Below the pieces are notes generated by a model. That model was not told the DNA's origin. It worked only from the letters and a program-made list of their open reading frames with translations, and made no database searches. Below, piece after piece: positions 1-7,518 of a DNA stretch of 12,027 nt. Origin of the DNA: Prevotellaceae bacterium (lineage in GTDB: Bacteria > Bacteroidota > Bacteroidia > Bacteroidales > UBA932); contig JAITKY010000134.1 of assembly GCA_031278135.1 (NCBI GenBank), forward strand, positions 1 to 12,027, given 5' to 3'. Both the position numbers and the translations under genes were made by a program. Numbering within the stretch: position 1 is the stretch's first letter; every line of letters begins with the position of its first letter.

Positions 1-321
1 ATCCGATGGACAGGATCTTTGGGTGACAACAGTACGAAGTTTGGCTTATTAGCCTACAAAGTTACTGTTACCGATAGCGGGAAACTGAAAGTCGTAGATC
101 ATGTATCTCCTACTTGGAATATCTGGTTCATTTTGTTTAGCAACAAAGAAACGGCAGATCAAGGAAACTGGCCGAACAATGTACTTAGCGAGGGTGATGG
201 AACGATAGAATATGATGTGACGCCCGGAACGTATTACGTATTTGGCGTATTGAATACATGGTATGATGATATTGCTCCATTAACGACCATTGATTATAAT
301 ATCGAAATTACATGTAATTAA
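1..321 (+). CDS. C-terminal part of an unrecognised, probably surface or secreted protein
   Basis: The frame is open from the first base to the TAA at 319-321, giving 106 residues; the real start lies left of the window. The TTG at 19 is only the first possible start inside the window and is not a likely true start. The piece has alternating hydrophobic/polar stretches, many Thr, Asp, Gly and Trp, and a closing segment GTYYVFGVLNTW near residues 78-89 of the fragment, which suggests a beta-sandwich domain of an exported protein. There is no membrane helix, no recognisable catalytic motif and no sorting signal that I can identify. I do not recognise the family. It is followed by a terminator-like hairpin, so it is probably a separate transcription unit from the nuo genes. 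Confidence 0.7.
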   Translation: MRWTGSLGDNSTKFGLLAYKVTVTDSGKLKVVDHVSPTWNIWFILFSNKETADQGNWPNNVLSEGDGTIEYDVTPGTYYVFGVLNTWYDDIAPLTTIDYNIEITCN

Positions 322-354
322 GTTTCCGGATTAAAAACGGATGTTAAAAAAAAT

Positions 355-437
355 CTCCGGACAGGCTTTCGGATGCTTTCGCAAAAGTCCACAAGACGAC
401 GTTGAAAGAGTTCCAATCCGTCCGGAGTTTTTTTTTT
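355..437 (+). terminator. Large stem-loop with T tract, probable terminator
   Basis: CTCCGGAC at 355-362 pairs perfectly with GTCCGGAG at 420-427 and is followed directly by ten T (428-437). Inside the loop, CTTTC (366-370) can pair with GAAAG (404-408), giving a second stem. The 57-base loop is long for a Rho-independent terminator, but the GC-rich base of the stem and the T run fit. It would end transcription of the gene at 1-321 and insulate the nuo operon. Confidence 0.6.
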
Positions 438-703
438 ATCCATTACTGCAAGGGGGTATACGAGCCTGTGTGGCATAATGGAGCTAATGTCACAATATAT
501 AACAGATTAATAAGAATAAATAATAATATGTGTCTATGCAGTTTTTGGATTAGTCGGACTTTATTTTTCAAGCCGGTCGTCGTTATGCCACAAAAAATGA
601 TATTATGGAATGCAACTACGAACAATACCGAAAGTTAATCTCTTACAATTACTTGATTTATCGATTTTTAGCGAAAAAAAATATTAATAATTAAAAATTA
701 TAC
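438..703. other. Gene-free stretch upstream of nuoA
   Basis: No convincing gene is seen. Short open frames on both strands (402-638 plus, 443-625 minus) have no family resemblance and poor composition. A 10-bp perfect inverted repeat (TGTGGCATAA at 469-478, its complement at 583-592) lies in it, but has no flanking duplication. The last 60 bases are very AT-rich, as expected of a promoter region. Confidence 0.5.
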
Positions 704-711
704 TAATTTTG
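704..711 (+). promoter_or_regulatory. Bacteroidetes-type -7 box of the nuo operon
   Basis: TAATTTTG at 704-711 matches the Bacteroidetes sigma-ABfr -7 consensus TAnnTTTG. No clear TTTG -33 box is found 19-21 bases upstream, where the sequence is A/T only. Transcription would begin around 716-720, leaving a leader of only about ten bases before the nuoA ATG at 729. Confidence 0.5.
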
Positions 712-728
712 CCGCCTTAAAAATGTAG

Positions 729-1088
729 ATGAATATGAGCAATTCTGCTTTACTTCTTGTGGTTCTGATTACGGCTGTATTTATGGTGGGAGCTGCGCTG
801 ATTCTCGCCAAAATGTTTGCGCCACATTCACAGAACCCTTTAAAAGGAGATCCTTACGAATGTGGGATTCCAACACGTGGCGCCTCGTGGATGCAGTTTC
901 GCGTAGGTTATTATCTATTTGCCATTCTTTATCTGATATTTGATGTTGAAACCGTGTTGCTGTTTCCATGGGCTACGGTGGTTAAAGACTTGGGTTTTAA
1001 CGGATTGGTTTGCGTCAGTTTTTTTCTGGTAATATTGACGCTTGGACTGGCTTATGCGTGGAAAAAAGGAGCGTTGAAATGGAAGTAA
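729..1088 (+). CDS. nuoA: NADH-quinone oxidoreductase subunit A
   Basis: NuoA is a small membrane subunit of respiratory complex I, at the junction between the quinone chamber and the proton-pumping arm. The 119-residue product has the three membrane helices expected (about residues 6-28, 58-80 and 91-110). It has the family signature DPYECGIP at 41-48, containing the YECG motif of the first loop, and FDVETVLLFPWA at 71-82 in the second helix. The length is normal. The ATG at 729 is preceded by no strong Shine-Dalgarno sequence, which is usual in Bacteroidetes; the ATG at 735 is a possible alternative. It overlaps the next gene by 10 bases, indicating one operon with translational coupling to nuoB. 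Confidence 0.95.
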   Translation: MNMSNSALLLVVLITAVFMVGAALILAKMFAPHSQNPLKGDPYECGIPTRGASWMQFRVGYYLFAILYLIFDVETVLLFPWATVVKDLGFNGLVCVSFFLVILTLGLAYAWKKGALKWK

Positions 1089-1699
1089 AAGACATCAATA
1101 TCCGCGACATGAAATACGAGGATTTCAATGATAACGAATACCTCGAACAATATGTTGACGAACTGAAAAAGAACGGAGTAAACGTCCTTGTCGGGAAAGT
1201 GAACGACCTGATAAACTGGGGACGCTCGAACTCCGTCTGGCCCCTGACGTTTGCTACAAGTTGCTGTGGGATAGAGTTTATGTGCGTTGGCGGAGCGCAT
1301 ACCGACTTTGCCCGTTTCGGGTGGGAAGTTTACCGTAACAGTCCCCGTCAGGCGGATGTTATCTTTGTTTTCGGGACAATCGTCCACAAGATGGCGCCCG
1401 TCTTGAAACGATTATACGATCAGTTAGCGGAACCGAAATATGTGATAGCTGTAGGCAGTTGCGCTATCGGCGGCGGTCCGTTCAAAAACTCGTATCATGT
1501 AGTTAAAGGAGTGAACGAGATTATTCCCGTTGACGTTTACGTACCCGGCTGTCCTCCCCGTCCCGACGCTATATTATATGGTATGATGCAGTTGTCGCGA
1601 AAAATAAAAGTACAGAACTTTTTCGGACTGACCGGACAATCGGAAAACGAATCTGTTGATAATAATCCTCAATCGGAAAAATCGGAAAATGAATATTAA
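1079..1699 (+). CDS. nuoB: NADH-quinone oxidoreductase subunit B (cluster N2)
   Basis: NuoB carries the terminal [4Fe-4S] cluster N2 that reduces quinone in complex I. The 206-residue product shows the ligands: adjacent Cys62-Cys63 in TSCCGIEFM, Cys128 in VGSCAIGGG and Cys158 in VPGCPPRPD. The start at 1079 was chosen over the upstream in-frame ATG at 1010 because AAGGAG at 1066-1071 lies 7 bases before it and because the extra 23 residues would lie deep inside nuoA. The C-terminal ~20 residues are a polar acidic tail rich in Ser, Glu and Asn, encoded by the repeated word CGGAAAA, and are not part of the conserved fold. The 3' end overlaps nuoCD by 11 bases. Confidence 0.95.
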   Translation: MEVKDINIRDMKYEDFNDNEYLEQYVDELKKNGVNVLVGKVNDLINWGRSNSVWPLTFATSCCGIEFMCVGGAHTDFARFGWEVYRNSPRQADVIFVFGTIVHKMAPVLKRLYDQLAEPKYVIAVGSCAIGGGPFKNSYHVVKGVNEIIPVDVYVPGCPPRPDAILYGMMQLSRKIKVQNFFGLTGQSENESVDNNPQSEKSENEY

Positions 1700-3281
1700 C
1701 GAGATTAACATACATACAGTCAGCGTGTCGATGGACAAAGCGTACGAAACCGCTGCGATGTTGCGTAACGACGAAAATTTCGATTTCCTTTTCGACATAG
1801 TTGGGATGGATTATGGCGACAGTCTTGGCGTAATCTACTATCTGTCACAGTCATCGAACCCGCAAAACATACTCTCACTTAAAACCGCGACCGACAATCG
1901 GGACAAACCGGAGCTTTTCTCCGTACACGACTTGTGGGATTCTGCAAACGTCTATGAACGTGAGATATATGATTTTTTCGGCATAAGGTTTATCAATCAT
2001 CCCGACATGCGGCGTATATTTTTGCGTTCCGACTGGAAAGGATATCCTTTTCGCAGGGATTACGACGCCGACCCAACTATAAACCCTGTTCCACTGGATA
2101 ATGAACGTCTCGAAGATATGGAAACATCGCCTTCGGTGTCGATGATTATGGGACAGGAAACCGAAAAAGTCCACACACTGTTTGACAATAACGAATATAT
2201 CATCAATTTTGGACCTCAGCATCCAGCCACACACGGCGTTCTGCATCTGCGAATATCTCTCGACGGAGAGATTATCAGCAAGATAGACCCGAATTTCGGA
2301 TATATCCATCGAGGAGTAGAAAAGATGTGCGAAAGTTACACTTATCCTCAGATTCTGCATCTTACGGACAGACTTGACTATTTGTCGGGGACAATTAACC
2401 GTCATGCATTTTGTCTGTGCTGCGAAAAAGCGCTCGAAATTGAAGCGCCGCAACGGGCAGTGTATATCCGCACCATCATAGACGAACTCACGAGGATCGC
2501 TTCGCATCTTATCGGCTGGGGCTCCATGTGTATGGACATGGGAGCCGTTACCGCCTTTATGTACGGACTGCGCGACCGCGAAAAAATCATGGATATTTTC
2601 GAAGAGACATCCGGTGGCCGTTTAATGGTTAACTACAACGTGATAGGCGGTGTTGCCGGCGATATTCATTCCAATTTTTGCAGGAAGGTGAAAGAATTCA
2701 TCCCGTACATGCGTAAAATGTTGAAAGAACATCATTTGCTTTTCACAGGCAATCCTATCGCACGCGGAAGAATGAACGGCGTCGGATATCTGAGCAAGGC
2801 AAAAGCTATATCACTGGGCGCCACCGGTCCAAGCGGACGTGCTTCGGGCTGGCACAACGATATACGCAAAATAGAGCCATATTCGGCATACGATAAGGTT
2901 GATTTCGACGAAATTATACACGACGGCGGTATGACTTTCGATCGATATGTCATTCGTCTGGAAGAGATAGAACAGTCGTTACGCATTATCGAACAGTTGA
3001 TTGACAATATCCCCGAAGGCGCCTGCAAAGAAAAGACAAAGGCGATAATCCGTTTGCCCGAAGGAGAATTTTTTCAACGTGTCGAAAACGCACGAGGACA
3101 GTTTGGCGTATATATCAACAGCAGAGGCGATAAAACTCCGTATCGTGTGAAATTCCGTTCACCGTCGCTGGTACTGGTAGGCGCTCTCAAAGAAATTGCG
3201 ACCGCTCCGCGTACCAAAGTCGCCGATTTGATAATGCTCGGAGGTTCACTCGATTATGTAATTCCATGTATTGACAGATAA
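1689..3281 (+). CDS. nuoCD: Fused NADH-quinone oxidoreductase subunit C/D
   Basis: This is a fusion of the 30-kDa (NuoC) and 49-kDa (NuoD) subunits, which form the connecting module and the quinone-reduction site. The product is 530 residues. The NuoC part is about 1-140, with its signature EREIYDFFGIRF at 90-101 and MRRIFLRSDWKGYPFRRDY at 107-125. After a linker the NuoD part begins near 168, with FGPQHPATHGVL at 174-185 and HRGVEKMCE at 207-215, and it ends in LGGSLDYVIPCIDR, the typical NuoD C-terminus ending in DR. The start ATG at 1689 gives MNINEIN; an earlier in-frame ATG at 1656 would only add residues overlapping the nuoB tail. The N-terminal NuoC part is shorter than in E. coli, where the fusion is about 600 residues. 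The next complex I gene, nuoH, is 1.8 kb away. Confidence 0.96.
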   Translation: MNINEINIHTVSVSMDKAYETAAMLRNDENFDFLFDIVGMDYGDSLGVIYYLSQSSNPQNILSLKTATDNRDKPELFSVHDLWDSANVYEREIYDFFGIRFINHPDMRRIFLRSDWKGYPFRRDYDADPTINPVPLDNERLEDMETSPSVSMIMGQETEKVHTLFDNNEYIINFGPQHPATHGVLHLRISLDGEIISKIDPNFGYIHRGVEKMCESYTYPQILHLTDRLDYLSGTINRHAFCLCCEKALEIEAPQRAVYIRTIIDELTRIASHLIGWGSMCMDMGAVTAFMYGLRDREKIMDIFEETSGGRLMVNYNVIGGVAGDIHSNFCRKVKEFIPYMRKMLKEHHLLFTGNPIARGRMNGVGYLSKAKAISLGATGPSGRASGWHNDIRKIEPYSAYDKVDFDEIIHDGGMTFDRYVIRLEEIEQSLRIIEQLIDNIPEGACKEKTKAIIRLPEGEFFQRVENARGQFGVYINSRGDKTPYRVKFRSPSLVLVGALKEIATAPRTKVADLIMLGGSLDYVIPCIDR

Positions 3282-3295
3282 AAAATGAATTGAAA

Positions 3296-3457
3296 ATGAG
3301 TGACAATCTAAATATTCTTTGGACTACAGGCGACAGGATTACATCGCCTAATATGTTGAGTATCGGACGAATTAGAGAGATTAGGCGTCGAAGTGCGATA
3401 CATGGGCGAATCTCGTTAACTCAATATATAAAATCGGAATATGTTATTACAATTTAA
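3296..3457 (+). pseudogene. Remnant of a DsrE-family gene with internal deletion
   Basis: The ATG at 3296 opens a 53-codon frame ending at TAA 3455-3457. Its first ~22 residues, with LNILWTTGDRITSPNM, resemble the start of the small DsrE-family proteins of Bacteroidales as I remember them. The last 13 residues, LTQYIKSEYVITI, resemble their C-terminus. Between them, another frame (3363-3410) reads SDELERLGVEVRYMGE, which is the segment just before that C-terminus in the family. So the gene has apparently lost about 60-70 codons of its middle by an out-of-frame deletion near 3355-3363, and a second small indel near 3411-3416 restored the original frame. The product would lack the core of the fold, so I call it a pseudogene. 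A short functional peptide cannot be excluded. Family assignment is from memory of the motif. Confidence 0.6.
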
Positions 3458-3465
3458 TATGTTTG
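3458..3465 (+). promoter_or_regulatory. Bacteroidetes-type -7 box before the AlbA_2 gene
   Basis: TATGTTTG is a perfect TAnnTTTG box, 25 bases before the ATG at 3491. It abuts the stop codon of the DsrE remnant. No TTTG is visible at the -33 position. It suggests that the inserted regulator can be transcribed independently of the nuo operon. Confidence 0.4.
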
Positions 3466-3490
3466 TAATTGAAATTTTAAAAGAAATAAA

Positions 3491-4879
3491 ATGAAAAAAG
3501 AGTCGCAATATATTGCATTTAAGGAAAATTGGAGAGATGAATTTCTGAAGATTCTATCGGCATTTGCCAATACTGCTGGAGGACATTTGTATGTTGGGAT
3601 TCGTGACGACGGTAGTGTTTGCGGTATTAGTAAGACGACCAAACTGTTGGAAGATTTGCCGAATAAAATCACAAATATATTGGGTATTCAGGCAAATGTT
3701 TACGAACGAAAGAAAAATAATCTGAAATATATTGAAATAAAGATAGATAAAAGCCCTTATCCGGTTTCTTATAATGGCGGTTTTTACATCCGAAGTGGCA
3801 GTATAACCAGAGAATTGACAGGTAATACTTTACAACATTTTTTGCTGACAGCTAACAATATGACTTGGGACGAAATACCTGTTCCTGACGCTTCGTGGGA
3901 CGAAATCGACGAGGATACAGTACGTTTGTTTATTAATAAAGCTGAGCAAACGAACCGTTTACCGCCGAATATCAAAGAAGATAACATTAAGGATTTGTTC
4001 GAACGGTTGAGTTTATCTAAAAATGGAGTGTTGACTCGGGCGGCTGTATTGCTTTTTTCAAAAATACCTACCCGATATTTTATGCTTGCAGTGTGCAAAA
4101 TCGGCCGATTTCTCGGAAACAGTCATACTAATTTGAAGATGGATGACCTGATAGAATGTCCACTTTTCCGGATGCCCGACCGGATTATGGAAATACTGGA
4201 ATCAAGATATATACAAACAGAATTTACGTACAAAGGATTACAGCGTATCCCTGTTTGGGAATATCCGGAAACAGCATTACGTGAGGCTATTATGAATGCA
4301 ATCATACATCGCGATTATGGAGGCAATACTTTTTTCATCATTAAAGTTTTTGATAACAATATGGAAATATGGAATGAAGGTGAACTAATGGAACCTTTGG
4401 ACATAAAATCATTGAAAAAACAGCATTTGTCACGTTTACGCAACAAGTTGATAGCAAATGTATTTTATCGTTCGGGATACATAGAATCGTGGGGACGAGG
4501 TACATTGAAAATGTTGGAAGATGCGCAAGCAGGTGAATATAAAGAGCCTGAATTTGAGAATTTTGAAGGTGGTATATTAGTCCGATTTGAAAGAAAGTTA
4601 TTAAAAGAAGAAATAGCTGAAACAAAACAACAAATTTTGGATAGTACCAAAATCAAATATGCAGATGACATACTGAAATTGATTAAGGAACATCCGACAA
4701 TTACAAATAAGGAAATGGCACAAAAACTCACTATGTCTGATAGAAATATAAGAAGAATTTTAATAGAACTCATAGATGCAAAAATAATAGTTAGAATTGG
4801 ATCAAAAAGGTCTGGTAATTGGGTGATTATCGATGATGTTATAGAAATGTCACTTCAAAATGGATCAAATGATAAATAG
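3491..4879 (+). CDS. AlbA_2 (Schlafen-like) domain protein, putative transcriptional regulator
   Basis: The 462-residue product has the architecture of the large family of bacterial putative regulators once annotated as RecG-like helicases. The N-terminal AlbA_2/divergent AAA-4 domain is about residues 5-118, with LSAFANTAGGHLYVGIRDDG at 22-41. A GHKL-like ATPase domain (HATPase_c_4) follows at about 255-370, with the N-box EAIMNAIIHRDY at 265-276, IWNEGEL at 293-299 and a GYIESWGRGT segment at 329-338. A winged helix-turn-helix lies at about 389-447. Homologues usually have a Glu in the IEWK/VEFK motif near the start; here it reads IAFK (Ala9). The gene is visibly more AT-rich than the nuo genes, especially its 3' third, and lies between nuoCD and nuoH where none is expected, so it was probably acquired. 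DNA target and ligand are unknown; the repeat arrays just downstream could be targets. Confidence 0.85.
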   Translation: MKKESQYIAFKENWRDEFLKILSAFANTAGGHLYVGIRDDGSVCGISKTTKLLEDLPNKITNILGIQANVYERKKNNLKYIEIKIDKSPYPVSYNGGFYIRSGSITRELTGNTLQHFLLTANNMTWDEIPVPDASWDEIDEDTVRLFINKAEQTNRLPPNIKEDNIKDLFERLSLSKNGVLTRAAVLLFSKIPTRYFMLAVCKIGRFLGNSHTNLKMDDLIECPLFRMPDRIMEILESRYIQTEFTYKGLQRIPVWEYPETALREAIMNAIIHRDYGGNTFFIIKVFDNNMEIWNEGELMEPLDIKSLKKQHLSRLRNKLIANVFYRSGYIESWGRGTLKMLEDAQAGEYKEPEFENFEGGILVRFERKLLKEEIAETKQQILDSTKIKYADDILKLIKEHPTITNKEMAQKLTMSDRNIRRILIELIDAKIIVRIGSKRSGNWVIIDDVIEMSLQNGSNDK

Positions 4880-4882
4880 ATT

Positions 4883-4925
4883 AAAAAATATAGAAAAAAT
4901 ATAGAAAAAATATAGAAAAATATGG
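4883..4925. repeat. Tandem 11-bp repeat AAAAAATATAG
   Basis: Three identical 11-base units, AAAAAATATAG, occupy 4883-4893, 4894-4904 and 4905-4915, with a degenerate fourth (AAAAATATGG) at 4916-4925. The array begins 3 bases after the stop codon of the AlbA_2 gene. It could be a slippage-generated repeat, phased A-tract DNA that bends, or part of a binding array. Confidence 0.85.
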
Positions 4926-4973
4926 ACAGTTAAAAGGGTGTTTCTCAGGATTATAATTAGTGCATTGTTGAAA

Positions 4974-5038
4974 TGTCCTAAAAATGTCCTAAAAATGTCC
5001 TAAAAAAATGTCCTAAAAATGTCCTAAAAAATTTTTAG
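4974..5038. repeat. Five direct repeats TGTCCTAAAAA ending in a palindrome
   Basis: TGTCCTAAAAA occurs five times, starting at 4974, 4985, 4996, 5009 and 5020. Spacing is 11, 11, 13 and 11 bases; the third unit carries two extra A, and the first has four A before the next T. The last copy runs into CTAAAAAATTTTTAG (5024-5038), which is self-complementary around its central A. The spacing is close to one helical turn, so all copies face roughly the same side of the DNA. The array lies 68 bases before nuoH, in the position of an operator or a leader. There are no spacers of CRISPR type. Confidence 0.85.
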
Positions 5039-5097
5039 AGATTAAATGGATGTTATTGAATTAAAGATATAAAGTATATTAAAAAAGTGGTTAAATT

Positions 5098-6144
5098 ATG
5101 ATAATGCAGATAGATAAGATATTGCGTATATATTTGGGAGACACATGGGCGTTGCTTACGGAATTTGTTCTTATTGGCGTGGCGTTATTAACTGTGTATG
5201 CGGTGCTTGCGCTTATACTGATATATGCCGAGCGCAAGATTTGCGGATTTTTTCAATGCCGTATCGGACCGAACAGAGTTGGAAAGTGGGGTATTCTGCA
5301 ATCTGTCGCCGACATGATTAAGATTTTACTTAAAGAGTTGATACACATCAATCGAGCCGACCATTTCTTGTTTCGTCTGGCATCGTTTGTTATTATTGCA
5401 GCTTCGATATGCACTTTTGCGGCTTTGCCGTTTGCCGATGGCGCTCATGTAATCGACTTTAACATAGGGATTTTCTATCTTATGGCAGTGTCGTCGCTTG
5501 GTGTTGTCGGGATTCTTATGGCGGGATGGTCGAGCAACAGCAAATACACTATGATTGGAGCCATGCGTAGTGGCGCTCAATTAATAAGTTACGAAATATC
5601 AGCCGGTTTATCCTTATTAACCATAGTAATTCTTTCGGGGACGATGCAAATATCGGAAATCGTTGCACAACAGTCGGAAATGTGGTTTATTTTCAAAGGT
5701 CACATTCCCGCATGTCTGGCGTTTTTGACCTATCTCATTGCAGGACACGCCGAAACCAATCGAGGTCCTTTCGACCTTCCCGAAGCCGAATCGGAACTGA
5801 CAGCCGGATATCACACCGAATATTCCGGTATCCGGTTTGGATTCTTTTATCTCGCCGAATATCTTAATATGTTCATTATCGCCGGAATAGCAAGCACAAT
5901 GTTTCTTGGCGGATGGATGCCATTACACATTCCGGGTTGGGAATTGTTCAATAACACAATGGATTACATTCCTTCGGTTGTATGGTTTTTCGGAAAAACA
6001 TTTTTCTGCGTATTTCTTGCATTGTGGGTACGCTGGTCGTTTCCGCGCTTGAGGATTGACCAACTGCTGAATCTCGAATGGAAAATATTGATGCCTATAT
6101 GTTTAATAAATTTAATACTGATGACTCTTGTTGTAGCGCTATAA
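5098..6144 (+). CDS. nuoH: NADH-quinone oxidoreductase subunit H
   Basis: NuoH is the membrane subunit that forms the quinone entry channel at the base of complex I. The product has 348 residues and about eight membrane helices, which is normal. Signatures: [19 protein letters not shown] at 44-62; the acidic loop [20 protein letters not shown] at 219-238, followed by HTEYSG (usually ETNRAPFDLPE, here Gly for Ala); and [14 protein letters not shown] at 311-324. The ATG at 5098 was chosen; the ATG at 5104 is almost as good, and neither has a Shine-Dalgarno sequence. This is the first nuo gene after the AlbA_2 insert, and no TAnnTTTG box is found in the 218 bases upstream, so its promoter is unclear. 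nuoI follows after 3 bases. Confidence 0.95.
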   Translation: MIMQIDKILRIYLGDTWALLTEFVLIGVALLTVYAVLALILIYAERKICGFFQCRIGPNRVGKWGILQSVADMIKILLKELIHINRADHFLFRLASFVIIAASICTFAALPFADGAHVIDFNIGIFYLMAVSSLGVVGILMAGWSSNSKYTMIGAMRSGAQLISYEISAGLSLLTIVILSGTMQISEIVAQQSEMWFIFKGHIPACLAFLTYLIAGHAETNRGPFDLPEAESELTAGYHTEYSGIRFGFFYLAEYLNMFIIAGIASTMFLGGWMPLHIPGWELFNNTMDYIPSVVWFFGKTFFCVFLALWVRWSFPRLRIDQLLNLEWKILMPICLINLILMTLVVAL

Positions 6145-6147
6145 AAA

Positions 6148-6660
6148 ATGAAAAAGGAATTTAGATATATAAAAGAAATATTTACAGGCAGTTATCACTT
6201 GATTCAGGGCATGTATATCACGCTTTTGAATATGATACGCCCAAAAGTAACACAGCAATATCCCGAAAACAGAGGTAAAAAAGTATATCCCGAACGTTTT
6301 CGCGGGTTGCTGACCATGCCGCATAACGGACAAAATCAGCACAAATGTACCGCCTGCGGTATTTGCATGATGAATTGTCCTAACGGAACTATCAAAATTA
6401 TAAGCAAAAACATTGAAATAGTGACGAATACAACTACTCCGGAAGGAGAAATAAAATCTGTCACAAAATCGAAAAAAGCGCTCGACAAATACATGTACGA
6501 TTTAGGGAGTTGTATATTTTGCGCTCTTTGCACGTCTTCGTGTCCGCAAGATGCAATCGAATGGACAAATGTCTTCGAACACTCTGTGTTTACGAGAGAT
6601 AAACTGTATAAACAGTTGAATAAAGAAGGATCGGAATTGATAACAAAAAATAAAGAATAA
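6148..6660 (+). CDS. nuoI: NADH-quinone oxidoreductase subunit I (2x[4Fe-4S])
   Basis: NuoI is the ferredoxin-like subunit that carries clusters N6a and N6b and passes electrons to NuoB. The 170-residue product has two complete CxxCxxCxxxCP motifs: Cys67, 70, 73, 77 (CTACGICMMNCP) and Cys122, 125, 128, 132 (CIFCALCTSSCP). An N-terminal stretch of about 30 residues can form the amphipathic helix seen in the family. The segment between the two motifs is somewhat long and polar (Thr/Lys/Glu rich, about 85-115). With no nuoE/F/G here, the electron donor to these clusters is not encoded next to them. Confidence 0.95.
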   Translation: MKKEFRYIKEIFTGSYHLIQGMYITLLNMIRPKVTQQYPENRGKKVYPERFRGLLTMPHNGQNQHKCTACGICMMNCPNGTIKIISKNIEIVTNTTTPEGEIKSVTKSKKALDKYMYDLGSCIFCALCTSSCPQDAIEWTNVFEHSVFTRDKLYKQLNKEGSELITKNKE

Positions 6661-6661
6661 T

Positions 6662-7183
6662 ATGGGAACAACAGCCAATATGATAGTATTTTACATTTTA
6701 GGGACGTTGATAATTGTCTCGTCCGTACTTGCCGTTACATCGAAAAGAATGTTGAGAGCGGCGACCTATCTGCTTTTCGTACTGATAGGTACGGCAGGTT
6801 TGTATCTGTTGTTGAGCTACCACTTTCTTATGGGAGTGCAATTGGCGGTATATGCAGGAGGCATTCTTGTCCTTTTTATTTTTGCGATTTTACTGACGAG
6901 CGCAAAGGGCGACAAGTTTGAACCTCGTGATAAACAGAAAGTTTTGTACGGAATAATCGCCGCTTTGGCAGGTGTGACGGTTACTCTGTTCGTTACATTG
7001 AAATACAAGTTTTTATATCCTGACAATCCGACTATTGCAGGAGATAAAGAGATAAATATGAAAGAGATAGGACAGGCGCTTACAGGAACGGAAAAATATC
7101 AGTATCTCCTGCCGTTCGAGATTCTGGGAGTGTTGCTACTCGCCTGTGCCATAGGAGGTATATTAATTGCACGTAAAAGATAA
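6662..7183 (+). CDS. nuoJ: NADH-quinone oxidoreductase subunit J
   Basis: NuoJ is a membrane subunit of complex I next to NuoH, NuoA and NuoK. The 173-residue product has about five hydrophobic helices (roughly 8-26, 32-52, 58-80, 93-113 and 148-170). The conserved third helix reads QLAVYAGGILVLFIFAILL at 60-78, the counterpart of the YVGAImVLFlFvvml segment whose pi-bulge gates proton transfer. The start at 6662 is one base after the nuoI stop; a later ATG at 6680 is an alternative. Length is normal for the family in Bacteroidetes. Confidence 0.92.
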   Translation: MGTTANMIVFYILGTLIIVSSVLAVTSKRMLRAATYLLFVLIGTAGLYLLLSYHFLMGVQLAVYAGGILVLFIFAILLTSAKGDKFEPRDKQKVLYGIIAALAGVTVTLFVTLKYKFLYPDNPTIAGDKEINMKEIGQALTGTEKYQYLLPFEILGVLLLACAIGGILIARKR

Positions 7184-7198
7184 GAAAATTTTGGAGAT

Positions 7199-7507
7199 AT
7201 GATACCAATGGAATATTATTTGATTATCAGCATGGTAATGTTTTTTGCGGGGATATACGGTTTTATCGCCCGCAAAAACCTGCTCGCCATCTTGATTTCT
7301 CTTGAGTTGATACTCAATTCGGTAGAAATTAATTTCAGCGTATTCAACCGCTATCTTTATCCGGAACATCTGGAAGGAATGTTTTTCAGTCTGTTCGGAA
7401 TTGCTGTTTCGGCAGCGGAAACGGCGGTGGCTATCGCTATAATTATCAATGTATATCGAATCCGGCAGGATATTGATGTACGACATATTGATAAAATGAA
7501 AAATTAA
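7199..7507 (+). CDS. nuoK: NADH-quinone oxidoreductase subunit K
   Basis: NuoK is a three-helix membrane subunit linking the E-channel to the antiporter subunits. The product is 102 residues. With the ATG at 7199 the essential Glu36 (ISLELILN) has the same number as in E. coli NuoK, and Glu74 (AAETAVA) corresponds to E. coli Glu72, which supports this start. However, GGAG at 7193-7196 is only 2 bases before this ATG and would be better spaced (11 bases) for the ATG at 7208 (MEYYLII), so the start is not fully settled. The gene is followed after 11 bases by nuoL. Confidence 0.93.
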   Translation: MIPMEYYLIISMVMFFAGIYGFIARKNLLAILISLELILNSVEINFSVFNRYLYPEHLEGMFFSLFGIAVSAAETAVAIAIIINVYRIRQDIDVRHIDKMKN

Positions 7508-7518
7508 AACGGAGGATT

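Noticed and set aside
469..592. 10-bp perfect inverted repeat 469-478 / 583-592, possible MITE
   Set aside because: No target duplication, short arms, and a 10-bp match in a 300-base AT-rich region can arise by chance.
402..638. 78-codon open frame upstream of nuoA
   Set aside because: It starts inside the terminator hairpin, reads through its T tract (giving a Phe run) and resembles no protein.
1875..2507. 210-codon open frame on the minus strand
   Set aside because: It lies wholly antisense to the well-supported nuoCD gene and its product has no family features.
4974..5030. CRISPR-like array
   Set aside because: Units are 11 bases with no spacers between them and no cas genes nearby; these are plain tandem repeats.
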